Origin: Fibrobacter sp.
Lineage (GTDB): Bacteria > Fibrobacterota > Fibrobacteria > Fibrobacterales > Fibrobacteraceae
Length of the DNA stretch: 64,000 nt
Assembly: GCF_017545445.1 (NCBI RefSeq)
Contig: NZ_JAFWOM010000030.1
Location: 1 to 64,000, forward strand
Direction: 5' to 3'
A program made the position numbers and the translations under genes. The notes beneath the pieces were generated by a model. The model ran no database searches. It worked only from the letters and a program-made list of their open reading frames with translations, and was not told the origin of the DNA. Shown here in pieces: positions 51,420 through 60,170 of this stretch. Positions within the stretch are counted from its first letter, which is position 1; the number at the start of each line of letters is the position of its first letter.

Positions 51420-51692
51420 ATGATTACAAAGATATTTACTGTTTCCAACAAACTGGGTATTCACGCTCGTCCGGCCGGTATGATAGTTGATATCACGGGC
51501 CAGGCAAAGAGCAATGTGTCCATTGAATTTGATGGTTCGAAGGCCAATGCGAAGAGCATCCTTAACGTGATGATGCTTGCTATCCCGGCAGGTTCCGAAG
51601 TCAAGTTCGAAATCGATGGCGAAGATGAAGAAGCAGTCGTTCAACAGTTGGAAAAGCTTTTTGATGACCACTTCAACGAAGAACCTTGCTGA
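51420..51692 (+). CDS. ptsH: HPr phosphocarrier protein
   Basis: The start is ATG at 51420 and the length is 90 residues. His15 lies in GIHARPAG, the phosphorylation site by enzyme I, and Ser46 in KANAKSILNVMMLA, the HPr-kinase type site. Both are conserved. It lies seven bases after the MlaD gene, and the enzyme I frame begins 29 bases before its end. No sugar-specific PTS permease is in this window, so it may be regulatory. Confidence 0.93.
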   Translation: MITKIFTVSNKLGIHARPAGMIVDITGQAKSNVSIEFDGSKANAKSILNVMMLAIPAGSEVKFEIDGEDEEAVVQQLEKLFDDHFNEEPC

Positions 51693-53502
51693 GTCTGTGG
51701 CGAAGAAATCCAATGGGGCGTCTCGCAAATCGCCGAGGACTGAACTCGTTGGTGTGCCCTCCTCTCCTGGCTTTGCCATGGGGACGGTGTTCCCTGTTGC
51801 AAACCGCGAATTTTCCGTAGTTGAAGAGACTCTCCCAGAGAGCCGTCTGGCTGCGGAAGAACAGGTGTTCTTGAAAGCCGTTACCAAGACGGCAAAAGAA
51901 ATTACCCAGATTAAAGAAATCTCGGAAAGCAGAGCTGGTCTAAAGGACAGCTTGATTTTTGCGACCCACTTGATGATTTTGCAGGATCCCGGTCTTGTCA
52001 ATGGTGTGCTCGACAAGATAAAGAAGGATCACAAGAATGCGAAGTGGGCGGTTCATGTGGTGTTTGGCGCCTATATCGACAAGTTCGAGGCGATTGATTC
52101 TCCGGCGATGCGGGACAAGGCTGCTGATCTCAGGGACTTGTACAATCGTTTGATGTCCGCGATGGACGACTCCGGACCGGTATTGGAGGACGTGGCTGAC
52201 GAAAAAGGCATTGTTCTCGTAGCACATGAATTTGTTCCAAGTTTTTTGATGACGCTCAAGCCTGGACAGGTGAACGCCATCGTGATGGATACGGGTGGCC
52301 GTACAAGCCATGTCGCTATTTTGTCGAGAGCGTTGCAGATTCCTGCGGTATCTGGCCTTAGGAACGTTGCTGCGCTCGTCAAGAACGGCGATACTATTAT
52401 CGTTGATGGTTCCGGCGGCAAGGTTATCATCAATCCGAACGAAGATGATATCCGTAAGTTCCACGAACGCCAGGAAACGTTTGAGCGCCAGCGCCGCGAA
52501 CTTTTTACGATGCGCCAGCTGGAACCGATGACTCGCGATGGCAAGTACATTGTGCTGCATGCGAACATCGAAATTCCGACAGAAGCGGACAAAGTAAAAG
52601 ACTTTGGCGCGACTGGAATCGGCCTTTACCGTTCGGAATTCTTGTTTTTGAAAAAGGATGTCCCGACGCAAGCGGAACAGCAAAATGCGTACAGGCATAT
52701 CCTTGAAACGATGGCTCCGTGCCCGGTTGTCATCCGTACGCTTGATGCGGGTGGTGACAAGCTTGTGGAAGGCGTTTCGGCGGTGAACGAATCCAATCCG
52801 TTTATGGGATGGCGTTCTATCCGCGTGTGCTTGGACCGCGAAGACATTTTCATTACGCAACTGCGTGCTTTGCTGCTTGCGAATACAAAAGGCAACTTGC
52901 GTCTTTTGCTCCCGATGATTTCGAGTATGAGCGAATTGCGTCGCGCCAAGGCCTGCATTGCAAAGGCCCGCAAACAGCTTGAAGACGAAGGGCACAAGCC
53001 GCCTGTCGTGAAGGTTGGCGTAATGATTGAAGTCCCTGCCGCAGTGATGATTGTGGATAAACTTGCAAAAGAAGTAGATTTCTTTAGCCTTGGAACGAAC
53101 GACTTGATTCAGTTTACGTTGGCTGTGGATCGTACAAACGAACTCATTACGGACATGTTCCAGCCGCATCACCCATCTGTGCTCAGCATGATTTACCAGA
53201 CTGTGGTTGCTGCGCACCGCGAAGGTATTTCTGTGGCGGTTTGCGGTGAAATGAGTGCTGATCCCATGAGCGTCCTTTTGCTAGTCGGGCTTGGTGTCGA
53301 TGAACTTTCCATGACTCCGTGGAGTGTCATGACGACGAAGAAAATCATTCGTTCCATCAACTTCGAAGATGTCCGTGAAACTGCATTGACCGTGTTGCAG
53401 ATGGACGATGCCGAAGATGTCAACGAATATTTGCATAAGAAGTATGCTCAGACGATTACGGAGCTAGGGATATCTAGTTTTGTGGGGCAAGTTGAAAAAT
53501 AA
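51664..53502 (+). CDS. ptsI: PTS enzyme I (phosphoenolpyruvate-protein phosphotransferase)
   Basis: With the start at 51664 the protein has 612 residues. The usual enzyme I domain order is seen: swivelling domain with His216 in GGRTSHVAILSR, linker and the PEP-binding barrel with GIGLYRSEFLFL, SLGTNDLIQF and Cys527 in AVCGEMSADP. It passes phosphate from PEP to HPr. The start overlaps HPr; a GTG at 51697 or a longer ORF from 51577 are alternatives, the latter unlikely as it would read through HPr. The first 25 residues are basic and not conserved. Confidence 0.92.
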   Translation: MTTSTKNLAESVAKKSNGASRKSPRTELVGVPSSPGFAMGTVFPVANREFSVVEETLPESRLAAEEQVFLKAVTKTAKEITQIKEISESRAGLKDSLIFATHLMILQDPGLVNGVLDKIKKDHKNAKWAVHVVFGAYIDKFEAIDSPAMRDKAADLRDLYNRLMSAMDDSGPVLEDVADEKGIVLVAHEFVPSFLMTLKPGQVNAIVMDTGGRTSHVAILSRALQIPAVSGLRNVAALVKNGDTIIVDGSGGKVIINPNEDDIRKFHERQETFERQRRELFTMRQLEPMTRDGKYIVLHANIEIPTEADKVKDFGATGIGLYRSEFLFLKKDVPTQAEQQNAYRHILETMAPCPVVIRTLDAGGDKLVEGVSAVNESNPFMGWRSIRVCLDREDIFITQLRALLLANTKGNLRLLLPMISSMSELRRAKACIAKARKQLEDEGHKPPVVKVGVMIEVPAAVMIVDKLAKEVDFFSLGTNDLIQFTLAVDRTNELITDMFQPHHPSVLSMIYQTVVAAHREGISVAVCGEMSADPMSVLLLVGLGVDELSMTPWSVMTTKKIIRSINFEDVRETALTVLQMDDAEDVNEYLHKKYAQTITELGISSFVGQVEK

Positions 53503-53518
53503 ACCCGTTGGATAGTAG

Positions 53519-55813
53519 ATGAGATTATTTTGTTCTTTGATGTTTGCTTGTGCAGCTGTCTTGTACGCTCAGATAGACGGCTCGGTATATTCACTTTACA
53601 AATCTCCGTTTGCGGAACAGGAAACGGTTGCTCCAGACCAGTTCCAGGATGCTGTGATTCGTGCGGCTCGTGCGAAAAAGACCATGAACGATATTTCTGT
53701 TTCGCAGAACCATCGTGATTTTGCGCGTGCAGCTTATTTCTATTACAGCGGCCAGTGGGATAGCGCTTACGCTACCTACAATTTGCTCCGCAATTTAGAC
53801 CCCAGCTTGACCGGTAGTGTGATTCTCCGCATGGCGCAAGCGAATTTCAAACAGGAAAAGTTCGCCCAGATGCGTGAAACGCTCCGCCTGGAAAAAGGTT
53901 TGGAAAATGACAAGGCTTTTCGCGAAGTCGCAGAACGCCTGAGAATCGAGGCCACAATGGCCGATTTTTCGTTGAACGATGTGGCCCGTGCAGATTCCTT
54001 AAGAGATTTCCTCGAAGACAATCCGGGTGGAGATGAAATTGTATCGCTGAAGTATCGCTATGCTCGTTACTTGGAAGATTCTTATCAGCTGAAGCAAGCG
54101 AAGCGACTTTACATGAAAATTTTGACGAGCCGTACCGCATACAAGGATTCTGCATACGCTTCTATTCGTCGGTTACGCGAAGTGCTTGGCGCTCCTGAAT
54201 CCCTTGCGGAAAAAGTCGCATACGCAAAGCTTGCATGCACCAAGGACGAAATGAAAAATTGTCTGGATTTGCTGGATTCCATTCAGATTTTGGATGCCCA
54301 GCTGGCTCAAAAAAATCCGTCTTTGGTCGTGCCGCTTGAAGACCCTGCTTATGCTCGTATGAAGAAGAGCACGCTGGACTTGAGTACGCGTATCGTTCTG
54401 TGGGAAAAACGTGCCGGTGCTTTGCGTGCTTTAAACCGCAGTGAAGGTGCGATTGACCAATATCGTTTCCTGATCGAAAATGTGGAACAGCGCCCGTCTT
54501 GGATTCAGGCGATTCTTAAGCTTTACCGCAAGGAATCCCCAGAACTGTTTACTGAAGAAATTCACAGCTACGATTCGTTGTTGCAAGATGTCAGCCAGTT
54601 CAGCAATGAAAACGCGAACAACCTTTGGCTGCGCGGCTTTGAATTTGAGCAAAAGCTCATGTATGACAAAGCGATTGAATGCTACAAGAAACTCGTCAAT
54701 AAACGCTTCAAGAATAACCAGAAACGTCAATGGGCTAGATTCCGCATAGGCTACATCTATTTTAAGCGTGGCATGTGGATTGAGGCTGCGGCCTATTTCC
54801 GCGAAGCGATAAAGGAACCGTTCTTGTGGAGCGGTAGCGCATCGAGAATGTTCTTGGGCGATACGTACATGAAAATGGGCGAGGATTCGCTTGCTCGCGA
54901 AGCTTACTTGGATTGCATCAAGGATTTCCCGCTTTCGTATTACGCGCACCGCAGCCGCATGAAATTGTCCGAAAACAAGTTGCTGCCGACGGACAAGATT
55001 CCGTATGCTCATGGCGTGCAAATGTCGCCTGCGACAACGCTTGAATGGATTCGTTCTGTAAACAAGCTTGGAAAGCCGGATCCGTCGTACAGCAAGGAAC
55101 GTTACGAACGCATTAAAAAGCTCTTCTTGTACGGCTTTGAAGAAGAAGCGTTTAGGCTCTATGAAGACGTAAAGAAGAAAAACTTCAAGCGCATGGATTT
55201 CCTTTACGAGTACGGAAAGCTGTTCTACGAAATGGGTGAAACTGCTGCCGGGTATAGGCTTGCTCGCCAGTTGCAGGCTAAAATGGATAGGCGCTTGTTC
55301 ATGTCGCCGCCGATTGATGTGCTGCATTACTTGTTCCCAGTTCCGTATGCCGATCCTGTGGTTTACTATTCGGGGACTAGCATTGATCCGTTCTTTGTCT
55401 ATAGCGTGATGCGTCAGGAATCCATCTTTGATTTCCAGATTACATCTCCTGCGGGCGCTTGCGGCCTTCTGCAGATTATGCCGGCTACGGGCAAGATGCT
55501 TGCGGACAAGGAAGAAATATCGAACTTCAATCCGAAACGTTTGTACAATGCGTACTTGAACATCCGCTTGGGCATTCGCTATTTGATTGACCTTAAGGGC
55601 GATTACAAGAACGACTATATGTACGTGCTTTGCAATTACAATGCTGGCCCGAAGCCCACAAGACGCTGGCAATCAGAATGCGAAGGACTTCCGTGGGATT
55701 TGCGCGTGGAAGAAATTAGCTACTGGGAAACCCGTGATTACGTGAAGCGCGTCATGGGAAACTACTGGATTTACCAGGAAATTTACGACGGAATTGAAGC
55801 GGCTGGAAATTAG
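53519..55813 (+). CDS. Soluble lytic transglycosylase (Slt-type) with helical repeats
   Basis: The 764-residue protein has a signal peptide ending VLYAQ. About 560 residues of tetratricopeptide-like helical repeats (e.g. YDKAIECYKKLVNKRF, WIEAAAYFREAI) form the ring region. The catalytic SLT domain at the C-terminus has Glu634 in VMRQESIFD, GACGLLQIMPATGKM and NYNAGP. It cleaves peptidoglycan to 1,6-anhydromuropeptides. It lies 16 bases after ptsI and ends near a hairpin at 55850. Confidence 0.92.
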   Translation: MRLFCSLMFACAAVLYAQIDGSVYSLYKSPFAEQETVAPDQFQDAVIRAARAKKTMNDISVSQNHRDFARAAYFYYSGQWDSAYATYNLLRNLDPSLTGSVILRMAQANFKQEKFAQMRETLRLEKGLENDKAFREVAERLRIEATMADFSLNDVARADSLRDFLEDNPGGDEIVSLKYRYARYLEDSYQLKQAKRLYMKILTSRTAYKDSAYASIRRLREVLGAPESLAEKVAYAKLACTKDEMKNCLDLLDSIQILDAQLAQKNPSLVVPLEDPAYARMKKSTLDLSTRIVLWEKRAGALRALNRSEGAIDQYRFLIENVEQRPSWIQAILKLYRKESPELFTEEIHSYDSLLQDVSQFSNENANNLWLRGFEFEQKLMYDKAIECYKKLVNKRFKNNQKRQWARFRIGYIYFKRGMWIEAAAYFREAIKEPFLWSGSASRMFLGDTYMKMGEDSLAREAYLDCIKDFPLSYYAHRSRMKLSENKLLPTDKIPYAHGVQMSPATTLEWIRSVNKLGKPDPSYSKERYERIKKLFLYGFEEEAFRLYEDVKKKNFKRMDFLYEYGKLFYEMGETAAGYRLARQLQAKMDRRLFMSPPIDVLHYLFPVPYADPVVYYSGTSIDPFFVYSVMRQESIFDFQITSPAGACGLLQIMPATGKMLADKEEISNFNPKRLYNAYLNIRLGIRYLIDLKGDYKNDYMYVLCNYNAGPKPTRRWQSECEGLPWDLRVEEISYWETRDYVKRVMGNYWIYQEIYDGIEAAGN

Positions 55814-55849
55814 CCAGCGTAACGTTATTATCTCAATAAAGAGTAACTG

Positions 55850-55870
55850 ATGCCGGAATGAATCCGGCAT
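55850..55870 (+). terminator. Hairpin after the transglycosylase gene
   Basis: ATGCCGGA (55850-55857) pairs with TCCGGCAT (55863-55870) around five bases. It has no T run but stands between two converging genes, so it may end transcription from either side. Confidence 0.5.
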
Positions 55871-55913
55871 GACAGACTTTAATCGGATGTTTTTTATTTA
55901 TAAGTAGGTCTTG

Positions 55914-57488
55914 TTAGTTTTTGTTGATTTTAACAGCACGCTTGTTCTTGTACATGCTGTCGTCAGCTTTGGTGAACGTATCTGCGATGGTTGTCTCTTT
56001 TGCAACCGAGGCTATTGCAACGCCGCTTGCTATGGAAATTTGTTTCCATGGGAACGCTGCGTTCTTGGTTTGATTCTGACTCTCTCTAAGCCGTTTTAAA
56101 AGCTCTTGATAGTTGTTTAAATCTTCACCAAGAAGAATTACGATAAATTCATCACCGCCAACTCTAAATACGGGGCTGTGGGCGAAAATTTGACAAATAA
56201 GTTTGCACGAATTGATGAGGTAGGCGTTACCGTTTTCGTGCCCGTACGTGTCGTTGATTTCTTTGAGGTTGTTTGTATCGAGAACGACAATGCCGTACGA
56301 TGTGACTTCGCCATTGTCTATCTTCATTTGCAAATCCGAGCGGTAGTTGTCGTAGGCCATCTTGTTGCCGATGCCTGTGAGCGAATCGCGGAACGCAAGC
56401 CCTTGCATTTGCTTCATGTACTGATTGATGTGGAGCTTGGCTGCTGCAAAACTTTTTGCAAGTTCGCCTATTTCGTTTTTTTTCGAAATGTTGAATTCAA
56501 CATTCATGTCTCCTGTAATCATCTTCTTGGCTTCTTCTGTGAGCGTTTTCAAGGGCTTTGTGATGCTCCTTGCGAAGAATATCGTGATGGCGGTTGTCAA
56601 TACAAGAAGAATTAGTATGAACAAAATACATTGCAGAATGAGCTTGTTTCTTTGTGCGTTGAGCTCCGACAAGGGAACGACAGCGACAAGAGTCATTCCG
56701 TTGAACAATTCTGTAGATAGACGAATTTGATCTTCGCTTGGCTTAAATGAAAGGCCGACTGGGAATGTGGGGTGGTATGTGACAAGCCCTTCTTTATCTT
56801 CGAGATAGGTGTAGCCCGTTTTCAAGATGCGAATCTTGGAAATTAACTTTGTCATCAATTCAAAGTCGATGTCAATGCCGGCAACACCGAGTTCCTTGTT
56901 TTCGAGGAACATGGGAACAACGTAAGAAATCATATAGACGTCGATGTTCTTGTTGTAATACGGCGTGAGCCACATGGGCTTCCCGGTTTGGATGGGGAGG
57001 TAATACCATCCGACATGCTCGACATCGTTCGGGCTGTATTGCGTAATGTTCGTGGGGAGAACCGATGCGAAAGGTGAATCCGAGTTGTTGTCCTTGACAA
57101 GGAATAGGCCTGCATCGGGGGCTGTAATACTGGGATTGAACCTTACGTAGATCGTCTTTACACCCGGAATGTTCGCTATAGTCGATGTGATACGGTCTTT
57201 AATATTTGCAATATGGGTTGCAAGATTTTTAGTAAAAAAGTCCGCTGAGTCCAATTTTATTTGTGAAAAAATTCCTGCAACGAGCGCTTGTGTGTATTTC
57301 TCATGCTCGACAAAGGATACGTTTAGTTTAGACGCTTCTGCACTTAGCTGGTTTTCTATGCTTTGTATAGACGTGCGCTGCGTTATACGGCTGATGAACA
57401 GCGCACTGATGGTGCCAAGTGTAAGCGTGCCCAAAAGCGTGCACGACAGTGATAGAATTAAAATTTTTGACTGGATTGAAAATTTCAT
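55914..57488 (-). CDS. Diguanylate cyclase with dCache sensor and HAMP
   Basis: The 524-residue protein has two membrane helices (about residues 10-33 and 280-303) enclosing a periplasmic dCache-type sensor (residues 35-275, with VGWYYLPIQTGKPMWLTPYY). A HAMP domain (305-355) and an intact GGDEF domain follow: GGDEF at 444-448, DSLTGIGNKMAYDNYRSDLQ at its start. It would make c-di-GMP in response to a periplasmic ligand. The gene has no obvious partner; the DUF167 gene lies 20 bases upstream on the same strand and may be co-transcribed. Confidence 0.92.
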   Translation of the reverse strand: MKFSIQSKILILSLSCTLLGTLTLGTISALFISRITQRTSIQSIENQLSAEASKLNVSFVEHEKYTQALVAGIFSQIKLDSADFFTKNLATHIANIKDRITSTIANIPGVKTIYVRFNPSITAPDAGLFLVKDNNSDSPFASVLPTNITQYSPNDVEHVGWYYLPIQTGKPMWLTPYYNKNIDVYMISYVVPMFLENKELGVAGIDIDFELMTKLISKIRILKTGYTYLEDKEGLVTYHPTFPVGLSFKPSEDQIRLSTELFNGMTLVAVVPLSELNAQRNKLILQCILFILILLVLTTAITIFFARSITKPLKTLTEEAKKMITGDMNVEFNISKKNEIGELAKSFAAAKLHINQYMKQMQGLAFRDSLTGIGNKMAYDNYRSDLQMKIDNGEVTSYGIVVLDTNNLKEINDTYGHENGNAYLINSCKLICQIFAHSPVFRVGGDEFIVILLGEDLNNYQELLKRLRESQNQTKNAAFPWKQISIASGVAIASVAKETTIADTFTKADDSMYKNKRAVKINKN

Positions 57489-57508
57489 AATCTATCCTAT
57501 CGAGGTTT

Positions 57509-57733
57509 CTATATCCCCTGAATCTCGATGACTTTTTTGTTGTTGGTGGAACCCATGACGACCGAGACGTCGCGTTTGTGTACATGGAAGTGTTCTGCGA
57601 CAAGTTCGCAAATCGCTTCGTTTGCTGCCCCATCTACCGGCGGGGCTTTGACTTCGATCTTGAAGCTTCCGTCGGGTTGTGGCGTGATGCTTTCGCGTTT
57701 GCTGCGTGCATGTACTTTGACGTTTATTCTCAT
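57509..57733 (-). CDS. YggU/DUF167-family protein
   Basis: The 74-residue protein has the DUF167 pattern: MRINVKVHARSKRESITP, then VKAPPVDGAANEAICELVAE and GSTNNKKVIEIQG. The P-P-V-D-G-A-A-N block is the hallmark of the family. The function is uncharacterised. It lies between the DivIVA-like gene and the GGDEF gene, on the same strand. Confidence 0.88.
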   Translation of the reverse strand: MRINVKVHARSKRESITPQPDGSFKIEVKAPPVDGAANEAICELVAEHFHVHKRDVSVVMGSTNNKKVIEIQGI

Positions 57734-57745
57734 GAGACGTGTGGG

Positions 57746-58255
57746 CTAGGTGAGTATGTAGCCGTCGTTTTGCGGCACGACTGGTTGCTCAAAATCCTTT
57801 TGCTGGTCGGCTTCCATGGCGGAGAGCAGTTCGCTTTGACTGCGGATGAGGGCGCGGCAGCGGATAAAATAGTTCGTGCGAAGCTGGCGGAGCTGCTCGA
57901 TTTCGGTGCGGAGGTTTTCACTTTCGCGCTTGATGCTTTCGACTTCGCGCATGGCACGTGCTTTCGCTTCGGCGATGATGATTTCGGCTTCCTTTTCGGC
58001 GGAGGCCTTGACTTCGTTAATAGTGCGCTGCATGGTGACCACCGCGTCCTGGATGGTCTTTTCGATTTGGCGGTAGTAGTTCACGCGTTCTTCGGCGACT
58101 TTTAAGCGTTCTATCAAGTTCGTGCGGTCGCGGAACATGTTTTCGAATGCGGTCGCCGTCGTTTCCAAAAATGCCTTTACTTCTTCCGGGTCGTATCCGT
58201 TGAAGCTTTTCTTGTTGAACGTCTGGTTTCTAATGTCAAGCGGAGTCAGTTCCAT
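57746..58255 (-). CDS. DivIVA-domain coiled-coil protein
   Basis: The 169-residue protein starts MELTPLDIRNQTFNKKSFNG and goes on YDPEEVKAFLETTATAFENM, the DivIVA N-terminal lipid-binding motif. A long coiled coil (residues 45-140) and a disordered tail follow. DivIVA proteins mark curved membranes and recruit division or growth factors. Twelve bases separate it from the DUF167 gene. Confidence 0.88.
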   Translation of the reverse strand: MELTPLDIRNQTFNKKSFNGYDPEEVKAFLETTATAFENMFRDRTNLIERLKVAEERVNYYRQIEKTIQDAVVTMQRTINEVKASAEKEAEIIIAEAKARAMREVESIKRESENLRTEIEQLRQLRTNYFIRCRALIRSQSELLSAMEADQQKDFEQPVVPQNDGYILT

Positions 58256-58376
58256 AAAATCTTACCTTTATTGTATAAATGAAAGATACAAAAAACATAC
58301 CGCATTTGTAGAATGACTTTCGCGAAGGCCCACAAAATGGAATATTCATTTTATAGCAAACTCAAGAGACGAGTGC

Positions 58377-58460
58377 TGCAACCATGGTCATTCTCGACCG
58401 AAGGCGATAGGACAACCTCAAAAGGCGAGCATTGCAACCATGGTCATTCTCGACCGAAGG
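58377..58460. repeat. Two 28-bp direct repeats in an intergenic region
   Basis: TGCAACCATGGTCATTCTCG followed by ACCGAAGG is found at 58377-58404 and again at 58433-58460, exactly 56 bp apart. Further along, CATCCTCGGAGCGAAGCG with GGGATCCATT is another dispersed repeat. No gene was seen in 58256-58522. Confidence 0.7.
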
Positions 58461-58522
58461 GAGGGAATCCATACGCTTTTCATCTGGCTTAGTCATCCTC
58501 GGAGCGAAGCGTAGGGGATCCA

Positions 58523-59539
58523 TTATTTCTCGTACTTATTTACGATGGATTTCGCTGTTTCCAGTATCATCTGCTTCAGCTTTTTCGGTTGTTCGACCGT
58601 CGCGATGTTCCCATAGTACATAATCCACTGCTTGAGCAGTTCGTTCACCTCGACCTTCATCGTCACGCGTATCTCGTCGCCCGGCGCATCTTCCATCTTC
58701 ATGGAGCGGTGGTACGGACGTTCCTTCAAAAAGTTCTTGGCGTATTTCGGGAAGTAAATGACAACCTTTTCTTCTTGCGGATTCTGGTCGCCCAAAAGCA
58801 GCGCCCCCGTGCGGATTCGCTTGCGCAACGATTCGACCACCTTGGGGTCTTCTTCAAAAGTCTCCTTCAGCAATTTCACTGACTCTATGCGTTGCAATTT
58901 TAACGCGTAAGTTTTGTCGGGGTGGTGCCGCGAAACGCAACCGATATAAATGTCTCCATGACTTATCGCGACCATTAACGGAATGCGAGGTTGAGTGGAT
59001 ACCGTTCCCCAATTGTCTGTATATGTTATTTGTACCTTCTGCTTCTTGCGAATCGCATTAAGGATAGTCGGCATGTTCTTGCTCACGTTTTCATCGTAAT
59101 TGGGCGGAGTTCCCATAAAGAGAATGCGACCGTTCAATTCTTTTGAATAGCTTTTCAGAACATCTTGTTGCTTTGCGGGCAAGTCCTGTGTGATTCTCTT
59201 GGTGAGATCTTCGATAAGGCTTGATGTTGCCGGGTACAAGTTCGCGATGCGCTGCAAAAAGACAAAATGCAAAACCATATCGCCAAAATCCGGGAATACG
59301 AGTTTGTTTGCACGTTCAAGTGCCACCTGGTAATAAGTCTTGCCGCTATCAATAATACGTTGGATATAGCCGCCTTCGAGATTTACCAACGCCTGCATGT
59401 CGCGTTGCACGTTCCGCAAATCGCTTTCGGGAATATCCAAATGATGCATGATGTCCGTAACGCTATAACGATTGTTGTAATGTGCCATCAGATACACTAA
59501 AATTCGCACCATGCGTTCGCCACGACCAGAACTTTCCAT
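58523..59539 (-). CDS. WYL-domain transcriptional regulator
   Basis: The 338-residue protein opens with a winged helix-turn-helix (residues 5-60: GERMVRILVYLMAHYNNRYS and IPESDLRNVQRDMQAL) and has a WYL domain (about 165-235: KVQITYTDNWGTVSTQPRIP, GDIYIGCVSRHHPDKTYALK) and the C-terminal WCX extension. WYL regulators bind nucleotides or nucleic acids and often sit near defence genes. Here it is divergent from a phospholipase-D-like gene, the nearest candidate target. Confidence 0.88.
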   Translation of the reverse strand: MESSGRGERMVRILVYLMAHYNNRYSVTDIMHHLDIPESDLRNVQRDMQALVNLEGGYIQRIIDSGKTYYQVALERANKLVFPDFGDMVLHFVFLQRIANLYPATSSLIEDLTKRITQDLPAKQQDVLKSYSKELNGRILFMGTPPNYDENVSKNMPTILNAIRKKQKVQITYTDNWGTVSTQPRIPLMVAISHGDIYIGCVSRHHPDKTYALKLQRIESVKLLKETFEEDPKVVESLRKRIRTGALLLGDQNPQEEKVVIYFPKYAKNFLKERPYHRSMKMEDAPGDEIRVTMKVEVNELLKQWIMYYGNIATVEQPKKLKQMILETAKSIVNKYEK

Positions 59540-59621
59540 AAAACCTCGCTTCTGCTTTCCTAATCAATATAAATAAATCACGCGACACCTATTGTCGCCT
59601 GACAATACTATATTTCTTTCT

Positions 59622-60143
59622 ATGCCGACCTTCACCAAGTACATCCAAAACGAAGAACACTATTCCGAAGTCATTTCCCGTATCGCGACAGTCCGCGAAA
59701 CGCTCTGGATTGGCACCGCTGACATCAAGGACGTATATGTGAAGCAGAACGGCGAATCAATCCCGCTGCTCGGACAACTCGCAGGACTCCTCAAGCGCGG
59801 TGTGGGCGTGCGGCTCATTCATGCAAAAGAACCCGGCCCGAACTTCCGCGAAGATTTCGACCGCTATAAGATTCTCGCGACCGACCTCGAACGCGTCATG
59901 TGCCCGCGAGTGCATTTCAAGATGATAATTTTCGACCTCGAAACCGCCTACATCGGCTCTGCAAACTTGACCGGAGCTGGCATCGGCATGAAAAGCTCCC
60001 TCCGTCGCAACTTCGAAGCGGGAATCCTCACGAACGATCCGCAAATCGTTGAACCCGCCATCGAGCATTTCGACACGCTCTGGATGGGCGCCCACTGCGA
60101 AAAATGCGGCCGCCAGGAATTCTGCGGAGATAGGATAAAGTAA
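59622..60143 (+). CDS. Phospholipase D-like protein with one HKD motif
   Basis: The ATG at 59622 gives 173 residues. Residues 98-115 contain HFKMIIFDLETAYIGSAN, the HxK(x4)D...GSxN catalytic site of the PLD superfamily (His98, Lys100, Asp105). Only one HKD is present, so it should act as a homodimer, as in Nuc-type nucleases. The C-terminus has a CEKCGRQEFC cluster that may bind a metal. Close to a WYL regulator and AAA ATPase, a nuclease role in defence is plausible but not shown. Confidence 0.85.
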   Translation: MPTFTKYIQNEEHYSEVISRIATVRETLWIGTADIKDVYVKQNGESIPLLGQLAGLLKRGVGVRLIHAKEPGPNFREDFDRYKILATDLERVMCPRVHFKMIIFDLETAYIGSANLTGAGIGMKSSLRRNFEAGILTNDPQIVEPAIEHFDTLWMGAHCEKCGRQEFCGDRIK

Positions 60144-60170
60144 AAAATTGCAAATGAGCAATAGACTACT

